Shown piece by piece: positions 19,787 to 27,638 of a stretch of 27,638 bases of DNA (its first letter is position 1; the number at the start of each line of letters is the position of its first letter). The notes under the pieces are model-generated. The model saw only the letters and a program-made list of their open reading frames with translations, made no database searches and was not told where the DNA came from. The position numbers were made by a program, and so were the translations under genes. Source of the stretch: Alectoria sarmentosa (Eukaryota > Ascomycota > Lecanoromycetes > Lecanorales > Parmeliaceae); the NCBI GenBank assembly GCA_009733775.1, contig WOGZ01000398.1:1-27638 (forward strand). The letters run 5' to 3'.

Positions 19787-21400
19787 TCATCTCTCATCCT
19801 TGACCTCCACCTTCTCGGAACCAAAATACCCATCCACAGCCTCGGCAAACGCCCAACACACCTCCTGCTGCGGCGCCCCCAGTGTATGCTGGCTGAAATA
19901 ATCCGCCCCATAGAACCTCGTGATCTCGTTGACAAAAAACCGCTTCTCCTCCCCCCTCACCTTCTTTCCCCCCTCCTTCTTCAAAGTCCTCTTCGACGCA
20001 ACCCCAACATCCAACCTCACCCCCATCTCCAAACTCTCGTAATGCTCCCTCCAATCGTCCCGCGAGCGCAGCGCGTCGTAGATGTAGAGCGCGAAGTCGT
20101 GCAGGTCCGTGGCCGTCAGCGGCCGCACGGACGCATCATCCGTGAAATCCTGCGGCGTCGCCACGCGCGCGTACATGGCGCCCGGGTCGTGCGCGCACAC
20201 CCATTCCGTGACGACGGTGTGCAGGATCCGGCCTTTGCGTCCCCGGAGCGCGGTGAGGGAAGGAGACGGGCGCGCGGCGATGAAGACGCGGAATTCGCCG
20301 AAGCGGGAGAAGAAGGGCTCGTAGGATTGGCCGAACCAGCGGTGGGGGATCGCGGGGTCCGTGGAGGGTTCGTGGTGGCGGGGGAGGGCGGAGTCGCCGT
20401 CGATCAGTTGGACGTGCTCGCCGCCGCAGCTGTGGGTGCGTTTCATGATGATTTGTCGCTGGCCGCGCAGGGGGCAGCGGGTCGGGTCGTGGTTGCGTTC
20501 GCCGTGCGTGAGGCAGGTTCGGGGTCTGTAGGCGTATTTTTGGGGGGAGGTGCAGGCGATGGCGTTGAGGGCGTGGATGTCGGGCAGTTTGGTGGTCTCG
20601 TGGGTTAGTTCGGTTTGGGAGGGGAAGGCGCGGAAGAGGTGGTAAGGGCGGGTGGATTGAATGGTGGCGATGGCGGCGTAAATTTCTGCGGTGGGGGAGC
20701 CGGGGTCGATGGTCCAGTGGAGGAAGATTATGCAGGACGTTTTGGGGTCGGAGAATAGGGGGTGCTGCTGCGCTCTGCGTTGATGGGATGGGGGTTTGAG
20801 GGGTGATCGAGCAAGAAGTTTGACGGAAGCGCTTGGTGGTCGAGCGGCCACCATCTTGAGCTGAGCTTGCAGCCATTCCCAGGATTTGAATGTCACGTCG
20901 CGGTTGAAGCTGTGGGAGAGATGCTGCATCGTGACGACGCCTTGGTGCAGGATTGGGATCTCGTAGTAAGGTTTTGTGCTCGTCATGCCGTGGGAGGCGA
21001 AGCCTTTGCCTAGTTCTTGCTGGATCGTTGACATGTTTTCCGCACTGTACATGGGATAGCGGGCCAGGAAGCGGTCGGAGGTGTTGGACGCATCAATGGC
21101 GAGGTGCGTTTCTTCTGCTATGTCTCTGACGTCTGGGTATGGAACGAACAGGAATCGGAGTTTCCCTTTGTAGCCTTTTGCTGGTACTATACCAAGAACA
21201 GCGCTCTCTAGTTCGGCTTGAAGCTGAGCGCCTGGTCCTCGTGCCCTTTTCTTTGCACCCTGGTTCACTCGTAGCTGCTTGGAAATGATGGCACCAGGCC
21301 GGTCACGGACACGATTTAGCAGAGGGTGGAAAGATGCTTTCTTCGGCGTTGCAGGGGTTCCTGCCCGCTGATTGAAGGGATGGGAACGAGTGATAGCCAT
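19787..21400 (-). CDS. Hypothetical fungal protein with ATP-grasp-like C-terminal half, 537 aa
   Basis: This is one intronless frame on the minus strand, starting MAITRSHPF and ending EVKDER. The gene is noticeably GC-rich in its 3' two thirds compared with its neighbours. The N-half (to ~residue 310) is basic and unassigned, with FLFVPYPDVRDIAEETH and TSCIIFLHWTID as the most structured blocks. The C-half shows, in order, MKRTHSCGGEHVQLID (~319-334), WFGQSYEPFFSRFGEFRVF (~355-373), MGVRLDVGV (~459-467) and RFFVNEITRFYGADYF (~487-502). The order Lys plus Gly-rich turn, basic RVF strand, RxDV and then NE is what ATP-grasp enzymes show around their nucleotide and metal sites. This is a motif-level guess. 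I do not recognise a named family or a substrate. It is convergent with PFK, with 174 bp between the stop codons. Confidence 0.6.
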   Translation of the reverse strand: MAITRSHPFNQRAGTPATPKKASFHPLLNRVRDRPGAIISKQLRVNQGAKKRARGPGAQLQAELESAVLGIVPAKGYKGKLRFLFVPYPDVRDIAEETHLAIDASNTSDRFLARYPMYSAENMSTIQQELGKGFASHGMTSTKPYYEIPILHQGVVTMQHLSHSFNRDVTFKSWEWLQAQLKMVAARPPSASVKLLARSPLKPPSHQRRAQQHPLFSDPKTSCIIFLHWTIDPGSPTAEIYAAIATIQSTRPYHLFRAFPSQTELTHETTKLPDIHALNAIACTSPQKYAYRPRTCLTHGERNHDPTRCPLRGQRQIIMKRTHSCGGEHVQLIDGDSALPRHHEPSTDPAIPHRWFGQSYEPFFSRFGEFRVFIAARPSPSLTALRGRKGRILHTVVTEWVCAHDPGAMYARVATPQDFTDDASVRPLTATDLHDFALYIYDALRSRDDWREHYESLEMGVRLDVGVASKRTLKKEGGKKVRGEEKRFFVNEITRFYGADYFSQHTLGAPQQEVCWAFAEAVDGYFGSEKVEVKDER

Positions 21401-21615
21401 TGAAAAGGCAAAGACAGCGACCAGCGCTTATGTTCAGTATGTGATGAAGGTGTGAGACGACTTACAAGCTGGCCATAGAATGAGACAGCACCCTCTAAGG
21501 CCATACTAGCCTTGATTTCACATTCGTATTGTAAGTATAGAGAGATCGATAGAATGAATAGGCCCTTTTCTGGGACAATAACAGAAAGGGCAATTGTTGT
21601 GCCTTTTGGTAAATT

Positions 21616-21655
21616 TGAAAGTGAATGAGACCACATGGAGATTCATTCACTTTCA
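21616..21655. repeat. 13-bp perfect inverted repeat
   Basis: TGAAAGTGAATGA (21616-21628) is mirrored by TCATTCACTTTCA (21643-21655) across a 14-nt spacer. It is about 220 bp upstream of the minus-strand gene that starts at 21400. It could be a protein-binding palindrome, a transcribed hairpin or a repeat remnant. Confidence 0.7.
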
Positions 21656-22133
21656 CCAAGCACAGGAACATGATCCTCGACAACAATAAGACCTTCCGTG
21701 CAAAAATTGCACCATAAGAAAATTAAAACGCAATATGGTCTGTACAGCCATTGTTTCGACTGCAGACTTGGAAGACGAATTTCAACCAAGCCAGCTTGCC
21801 GTGAACAGAGCGGTTTTTCGCCATTCATCATCTTGAGTAGGACATCTTCTTTTCAGAAGCCCGGAGACGCATCACAGGCGTATCCTCAATGGTGTCAGGG
21901 TTTATCTGAAGGGGGCAAGAGGGTGGAACCATCATTGTCGCAGCTTGGGGGAAGGGATTGAGAGAGATGGACGGACAATCAGTCCTTGATAGAATTCTTT
22001 CTCTTGATTCTTGTAGCCCATGTATTACTACGTCCTTGACATTGAAAATAAGTAGCATCGGTGTAGGAGCGACTGTTGATTGAATGTTAGAGAAGACGAA
22101 GAATTGGTCCACCACGGGGTATTCGGCACTAAA

Positions 22134-22149
22134 TCACGTGACGCCAAGC
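22134..22149 (+). repeat. Third copy of the 16-mer found in the long inverted repeat
   Basis: TCACGTGACGCCAAGC is identical to 6347-6362 and to the reverse complement of 964-979. Flanking sequence is not similar to the other two copies, so only the core is shared here. Confidence 0.7.
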
Positions 22150-23576
22150 ATAGTGGGGGCCCCTTTTTGATGCCTGTAAATGACAAGTGGATCACGTCAG
22201 ACGCTTTGCAAACTTCACCACTTGGCATCACTACCCTACCAGGATACATGTCGGTGTAGCATTTCGTTGCCCTCTTCATGCATCTGTACCTTCATCACCT
22301 CCCTTTAATCTTCTTCGCTTTATGAACATGGTCCGAGTAACAGGGTTTTCTTTTTCAGGGTCTGGGAATTCGATTTTGTTCTCTTTTACATGATGGATCC
22401 TTTTGTTTTGATTGGCCAGCAAGGTCCCGTTGTTTCGATCAGAAAAACGCTCGAGCCCCACCAACGTCAAAGCCTGCCTTTCGTCTCATTTCACATATCA
22501 CTTCATACGTATTTCTTATATCCGAGGGGTCCGGCGACACGTGTACTCACACCGCCACATCATACGGCGAGACCGAAGGATTCGCCCTCCTTGTCTGTCC
22601 GCTGTCGCCACAAACACGCTGGGATCCTACTGCAAAGGAGCTGAGCATCCTGGAACAATTCATTTTCAGGCGCGTAAGGCACAGCACATGCGAGGTACAT
22701 CATCTACCTTGCCGCTACCGCACATAATCATGTCGTACCAACCGCTGTAACACGACTTATCTGCTGAGGCTCTGTAGCGCCCGGTGATACTGATCATGGA
22801 ATAGGCTGCCGAAAAAATGAAGAGGGAAACGTGAATACCGAAGCTCATCCATGTACACGCCTTCGCGATACATATTCACCCCTTTTCGAAGCATGTGTGC
22901 CTACTCATATTGGGTTAGTGTCCGCGCTTATCAGAGTAGTAGTCCGCGGATATCCAATCATTCAGGTGAAGATCTCTTTACTCTCCGAAGAGCGTGTTTG
23001 TGCATTGCCTCGATTATCATATCACAGTATCTAACGAATTATTTCTCAGAGAAAGTATACCTCCAAATACACAAAGGCGTGAGATACTTTTTCCGGTGCA
23101 TAATAAAATTGCTGTGTGTTGAATTGATTGTGCAGGAATAGGAGCCGACTACTTCCATGTTCAAGGGTGGGATGGATCTCATTGAATACAGGTCAAAGTT
23201 GCTGTGTTTTGAGGCAATTTGATGGAAAACGGATCCGACTGCTTTACTAATTTAGGGTTGTGAAAGTTTTCCATCGATCCAGGTAGGGTTGCTGAGGCCA
23301 GACCGACGGAGATGAAGCTGATTTGAAGGGTGGTACATGTATCGAAAAGGGGCCGGAAGGTGGCAGAATGGTAATTGGAAAGTAAGTAAAAGTAAGTAAA
23401 AGTAAGGAGAAATTGTGATGATGTATCTTACATGATCTGAAACATTGTTAAGGAATCCATCAATTTGGTGGGCTTACTTTTTCCCGATGAAACGCCAAGC
23501 CTCCACCTTTTGTGCGACCATGCTCAATCACCTTGCTTAAGGTAATCACCTTCGGGCCCCACTGTCCATCCTTCTC

Positions 23577-23788
23577 CTAACCATGTATTTACTTCACTCT
23601 CCTTCATCCTTCTTCGTCTTGACTATTTCTTCGCTGCTTCTCTTTCTTTCTGCTTACTCCTCTCACGCTCTCTTTCCATCTCCTTTACACTCCTTTTGCA
23701 AGAGCTCGATATTAGGCTGTGCCTTGTCACCACATTCATTTGCCCTTTTTTCAATTTTCTCTCCAAGCTCGACTACTCCTCAAACACC
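23577..23788 (+). promoter_or_regulatory. Pyrimidine-rich leader of the GH26-type gene
   Basis: The strand preceding the start at 23789 is strongly enriched in C and T with repeated CTTC/TCTT blocks. This is a common feature around transcription starts of expressed fungal genes. No clear TATA box is visible. Confidence 0.35.
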
Positions 23789-25171
23789 ATGAAGACGTGC
23801 GTCGCTGTCTTTGGGCTTGCCCTGGTAGCACCAGTATACGGAGGGGCCCACCCACAGCATTGGAGCGGTGGGCATCATCGCTTCCACAATCCCTCACGCT
23901 ACGGACTGACCGCATCTGGCTCTGTTGTCAGCAGTGCGCCGACTGGGACTGTGCCGGCTGTTGTGGTTGGAGGAGGCATTTGGAATAGTTCTGCAGTCGT
24001 CGCTACTGGTACCGCATACCCAAGTTCCGTACATAACTTTACCTCTCCCAAGTCAAAGGGTACAACATCCGCCTCCATCAGCACATCGTCATCCGCCTCC
24101 ATCAGCACATCATCATCATCAGTCTCCAGCAGCCCATCATCATCAGCCCCAGGCTTCGATCTGGGTCTTTTAGACGAATGTTACAGACCAAACGGCGTGC
24201 CTATGGGCTGGCTGCCGGACGGAGTCGACATCATGACCATCCAAAACAAAGTCGATCCTACCTACCCCCCCTGCACTTACGGCAACTACGCCCAGATCAC
24301 TTCCGCGACCAGCATGACTGGACCGAACGCCCAGATGGACAGTCAATCCACAAATTCTTCTACCCAGGGCGCCATCTACACTATTGCTCTCCAGCCACTC
24401 ATTCCATTCTCTGAAGTCTCGGCATCGGCAGTCGCAACTTCGATGAACGAGATACTCGCCGATGGTCCCGAGATCATCTGGCTCCGGCTCGCCCACGAGA
24501 TGAACTGGTATATCGACACCAACACCATAAACACCGACCCTTCCGTCAGATACCACGGGACGACAGCTGAGTTCAAAGCAATGTGGCAAGCCGTCGCTAC
24601 AGCCGTCGACCGTTCCCGCGTAAAAATGTTCTGGAGTGCCGTTCCCCCGTTTGCCCCGGGTGATACGGTCGAGACGCTAAACACGGAGTGGTTTCCAGGT
24701 AGCGAGTATGTGGATATTGTGGGATTGGATGCATACGGAGAAATCCTAAGTGGGGAGCAAGCGACATTTGAAACGATGATGGGTGCTTTTTGTGCGTTGT
24801 ATCCTGATATTCCGGTTGCGTTGGCGGAGACGGGGTGGTTGAATGGTGGGACGATGGAGGAGAAGGAGTATTGGCTGGGGCAGGTTAGTGCGAAGGAGAC
24901 GTTGGATGTGTGTCCGCAGTATATTGGTAAGTCTCTCCTCCATCTCAAGCTTTCCTTCTGGTGTTTGGCATCTATGGAGCTATCTTTGTTGGTGGCTGGG
25001 CTCTTCCTTACAACCGTATTGCCTCTTGTAAAGAGTTAATACTCATTCTGATGTGTCTGAACAGGATTCTCGTGGTTCGAATATGACAAAGATGGCGATT
25101 ACAGGATTGTCATGGGGGACGATGGCAACATTGCAAAGACCATCCTTGCGGATGTTGCGGTTTCAAGTTGA
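23789..25171 (+). CDS. Secreted GH26-type glycoside hydrolase (mannanase-like)
   Basis: The product is predicted to be a secreted beta-glycan hydrolase; beta-1,4-mannan is the usual GH26 substrate, but specificity is not shown. There are two exons, 23789-24926 and 25065-25171. The 138-nt intron (GTAAGT...ACAG) joins PQYIG to FSWFEYDKDGDYRIVMGDDG; the total is 414 aa. MKTCVAVFGLALVAPVYG is a signal peptide. Residues ~20-86 are His/Gly-rich and unassigned. Residues ~87-127 are a Ser/Thr linker encoded by CATC-rich repeats. The catalytic domain follows, with WLRLAHEMNW (acid/base Glu ~237, as in the HExN motif of GH26) and VALAETGW (nucleophile Glu ~347). The start at 23789 is chosen because it begins the signal peptide; the frame is open further upstream. 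Family assignment is by catalytic motifs only. Confidence 0.8.
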
Positions 25172-25859
25172 AAGGGTGCGGGCGCTATCATACTCGTGGG
25201 AGTATTGGAATCGACGAATCCCCGATGGCTGGACCATCTTTGTGAGGCTATGATTGGCAACAGCAGTTCCCTTCTTGCTTTCGTTTGATATATTTATAGT
25301 AGTGCACGTTGATATATGGTCTGCCTGGTGCACAGAGTGCTTTGTAATGACACATGCTGTGATGGAGCTCCGATTATTATTCCATGAGGAGTCCATATTT
25401 TGCCTATTGAACGACTGCAAGAGAAAGTCAGTGATTGGCTCTGCTGAGAAGGAAGGGAAACTTGTTTGTATGAACTTTGCATCATCTTGTAGTGCGGCAC
25501 TTCCCGCCGAAGCCGAAAAAGCCACGAGGCCACGTGATGTGCCAAGCCCCGGAGAAATTCCCGAGGCGTACTTTGGATGTAGCTTACTGTTGCTGTTGTA
25601 AAAGAGTGAGAGCAGGGTGACAGACTTTGGACAGCGTCTGTTCTTTCTTCCCCTCTGGTGCCTCGATCCTTCACTCGGGTCTCCTCTTTCCATTCCTGTC
25701 CATAGCTACATCTCTCATCTTTTCACGTTTTCATCTTGTCCTCCCCATTCGTTTCTCACTTTTGCCCTGCATATTCTTTATCGTATTCTCTGCAGTCCGC
25801 AGCTCTCCTGCATATTACTCACTGCTTTCAGCTTAGTACCACGCACCGACCTTGGCGCC
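25172..25859. other. Intergenic, promoter of the gene at 25860
   Basis: No gene is visible on either strand. CCACGTGATGTGCCAAGC (25524-25541) resembles the recurrent 16-mer with two extra bases. The last ~200 bases are CT-rich, as expected for a fungal 5' leader. Confidence 0.4.
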
Positions 25860-26957
25860 ATGGCCCCAGATCAGCGGCCATCCTTCAGCGCCTCTTCCAA
25901 CACATCACACTCATCCAGCGAAAGACGACGGCCATCTTCTTCATCATATAACAGGCCCTCGTCGCCCTCGTACCGACTGCCTCCTTTGCCTCCCTCTACG
26001 GATTCCCTCACCCGTGGTACCTCCATTCCCGCCCCGGCCCCAATCTCTCCAAACTTCGCCGCATTGCCTCCTGTTCCACCCCCGAAGGATCCGCCAATGA
26101 CGCATCCGAGTACCCCTATACGCAGGCCCGTCGAACGGCAGAAGAGCCCGTTGAGCAATGAAGCATACTTCTCGAGCCCGCCATCCATGATGCCCGGTGC
26201 CTTCCCTACCACGCCTCCAGCTTCATCACCTAGGCAGAATGCAGAACAAAACGCTTCGGCTGCAACATCGGAAAATACGGCTTCGCTGACATCTAAGAGT
26301 CCAAAAAGGCCAGGCAGTGTTCGGAATTTCCTCTCCTTCAAAGCCCTCCGACGAAGTTACGACAATGCCTCTCTCAACTCTCAGAGTGATAGGCCAGCAT
26401 CTTCAGGTGGGGACAGCATGACATCTAGTCTACGACCGAGCTTGAATAAGAAGAGGAACGGGTCATTCTGGCGTCGGAAAAGCAGTTTGGGCATGAACTT
26501 TGGGGAGGGTTCTCCGGCTTCCCCTACACATTCTGTGACGAGAGGTGAGTCGGAGGTGGAGCAGGAAAGACCTTTGACCCCAGCGCCAGAACATGAAATA
26601 CAAGGTGTGCCGAAAAGAAAAAGTGGGACGTTTTGGAGGAGGAAAAGCAGTCTCAATCTGAGCAATGCATTTGCCGCAACGAATGAGAAGGAGAATCAGC
26701 AGCTGAACGCTGGTTTTAATGGCGGGTCGATTGAGGCTACGGGTGGTAATATGGATAGAGGACAGAAGAGCGTGACCAATGGGAGACATGAAGGGGAGGA
26801 GGATGTGAGAAGGGAAAATTTGGACATGGAGAAATCGCTGCCAGAGATCGTGGAGCCATTGCCGTCAAGGTCATACAGTCCACCGCCGCAGCTACCGTTG
26901 TTTGTAGGTGGAGGGGAAGGATTAGGCGGGGAGGATTTATTCAAGGATATTCATTGA
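25860..26957 (+). CDS. Disordered protein with two FWRRKSS boxes, 365 aa
   Basis: The start at 25860 has a strong context (GCGCCATGGCC), and the frame runs to TGA at 26955-26957 with no intron. The product is low-complexity, rich in Ser, Pro and Arg, with no predicted globular domain, signal peptide or membrane segment. Residues ~150-170 contain RPGSVRNFLSFKALRRSYD. Two near-identical boxes, GSFWRRKSSLGMNF (~201) and GTFWRRKSSLNLSN (~258), lie about 57 residues apart. RRKS fits the R-R-x-S consensus of protein kinase A, so regulated docking or membrane/14-3-3 binding is possible; this is inference. The C-terminus is acidic and Gly-rich. I do not recognise a named family. CT-rich sequence upstream extends the open frame to 25617, but it reads as leader, not protein. 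Confidence 0.7.
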   Translation: MAPDQRPSFSASSNTSHSSSERRRPSSSSYNRPSSPSYRLPPLPPSTDSLTRGTSIPAPAPISPNFAALPPVPPPKDPPMTHPSTPIRRPVERQKSPLSNEAYFSSPPSMMPGAFPTTPPASSPRQNAEQNASAATSENTASLTSKSPKRPGSVRNFLSFKALRRSYDNASLNSQSDRPASSGGDSMTSSLRPSLNKKRNGSFWRRKSSLGMNFGEGSPASPTHSVTRGESEVEQERPLTPAPEHEIQGVPKRKSGTFWRRKSSLNLSNAFAATNEKENQQLNAGFNGGSIEATGGNMDRGQKSVTNGRHEGEEDVRRENLDMEKSLPEIVEPLPSRSYSPPPQLPLFVGGGEGLGGEDLFKDIH

Positions 26958-27360
26958 GAGGCTGGATCCTCGTTGGTGGCTTTCTTGCATAGTAAAAGCA
27001 TTGGGAAGCGTCCCTAGTACGACATGGCGATGTTATCAGGATCTGATGGGAATTGCTAGCGCCTCGGGCTGGTCATTCCCCCCCCCCTTTCCTTCCTGAG
27101 GCAATTGTTTTAAAATGATGAATTGCCAAGTTGTTCCCATAATCTGCAATAGAATCTGAAAATAATCCCCGAAGATCAAGAATGCTCAATTGACGGCGGG
27201 CGGCGACGACCGTTTACGCTAGTCGTTAGCTCTATCAAAACCTCGTTCCCTCAGAGGGTGTATATGTATCTATGTATCCTCGATATATTTATCCCAATTC
27301 GCAGCCCGTCCCGAGCTCTTCTTCTTTCCCTCCTTGCAAAAAAGTTTCCTCCCACCAAAG
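26958..27360. other. Intergenic, promoter of the last gene
   Basis: No gene is visible. There is a run of C at about 27077-27087 followed by a CT-rich tract, and an AT-rich stretch (TATATGTATC, CGATATATTTATCC) at about 27259-27294 that could supply a TATA-like element for the gene at 27361. Confidence 0.4.
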
Positions 27361-27638
27361 ATGCCTCCTTCTCCCCCCACCCTCAAACGCACAATCTACA
27401 CCGGCACCTTCATCTCCACCCCGACCCCGACCACGCTCGAAATCCTAGAAAATCATGCCATAGCCGTCGATGAGCGTGGCGTCATCACCAACAGGATCGC
27501 TTTCCCGCTGCCCAAACGAGAGGAGGACTCGGCTTTGACACCTGGTCGTGATGATGATGATGAGGTGGTGAGGGGGTGGGTGGAGCGGAATTGGGGGACT
27601 GTTGAGGATGGGTGGGAGTGGGAGTTGGTGAGGGCGGG
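27361..27638 (+). CDS. Probable guanine deaminase, 5' end only (3' truncated by window)
   Basis: From ATG at 27361 the frame is open to the right edge (92 complete codons). The start MPPSPPTLKRTIYTGTFIS, then TTLEILENHAIAVDERGVI, resembles the N-terminal beta-sandwich of fungal guanine deaminases, the amidohydrolases that convert guanine to xanthine and ammonia in purine salvage. The Zn-binding HxH motif would lie beyond the window, so catalysis cannot be checked. An acidic DDDDE insert and the segment WVERNWGTVEDGWEWELVR fit a surface region. Another cyclic amidohydrolase is possible. Confidence 0.55.
   Translation, partial: MPPSPPTLKRTIYTGTFISTPTPTTLEILENHAIAVDERGVITNRIAFPLPKREEDSALTPGRDDDDEVVRGWVERNWGTVEDGWEWELVRA

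Larger units (their letters stand above)
21401..23788. other. 2.4-kb gene-free region
   Basis: I find no coding frame with motifs and no RNA gene. Visible structure is an inverted repeat at 21616-21655, a third copy of TCACGTGACGCCAAGC at 22134-22149, a short AAGTAAGTA-type tandem run near 23381-23406, and a CT-rich leader before the gene at 23789 (23577-23788). A partial echo of the 16-mer (ACGCCAAGCCTC) lies near 23493. Confidence 0.5.

Noticed and set aside
20136..20876. 246-codon minus-strand open frame rich in Pro, Arg and His
   Set aside because: It is an alternate frame of the GC-rich gene at 19787-21400; composition is typical of a shadow frame. The same applies to the plus-strand frame 19769-20608.
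23583..23792. Small open frame with a signal-peptide-like hydrophobic start
   Set aside because: The sequence is the CT-rich leader of the GH26-type gene; Leu/Ser/Phe/Pro composition follows from pyrimidine richness.

Overview
The window is nuclear DNA of a filamentous ascomycete (Pezizomycotina). The genes have short GT-AG introns, mostly 48-60 nt, with CTAAC/CTGAC-like branch sites. Clear fungal orthologues are present: lysophospholipase NTE1, Mediator subunit MED17 and the large eukaryotic 6-phosphofructokinase. I cannot fix the class from sequence alone; Leotiomycetes or Dothideomycetes would fit.

Left part (1-6.5 kb), accessory: the 3' end of an ankyrin-type gene (1-485) is followed by a STAND/NLR-like gene (about 1937-5570). 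That gene combines an N-terminal serine-hydrolase domain (GHSLG) with a NACHT-type P-loop NTPase, a winged-helix-like region and degenerate ankyrin repeats. It carries an in-frame TAA between Walker A and Walker B, in a stretch with no GT dinucleotide, so no canonical intron can begin there. It is probably a recent pseudogene. The locus is bracketed by a ~120-130 bp inverted repeat (848-979 and 6347-6468) that contains a perfect 39-bp match.

Middle part (7-20 kb), housekeeping: an orphan fungal protein (7172-8400), NTE1 (9053-13737), MED17 on the minus strand (14712-16643) and PFK (17018-19612). NTE1 and MED17 converge on a 594-bp TA-flanked terminal-inverted-repeat element (13990-14583) that holds nested hairpins and a telomere-like 15-mer. 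MED17 and PFK are divergent and share a ~374-bp promoter region.

Right part (19.8-27.6 kb): a GC-rich minus-strand protein with ATP-grasp-like motifs (19787-21400); a 2.4-kb gene-free stretch; a secreted GH26-type mannanase-like hydrolase (23789-25171); a disordered protein with two FWRRKSS boxes (25860-26957); and the first 93 codons of a probable guanine deaminase (27361 to the right edge).

The genes do not form a single pathway or biosynthetic cluster. NTE1 (phospholipid turnover), MED17 (transcription) and PFK (glycolysis) are independent core functions; the STAND locus and the repeats are the variable component.
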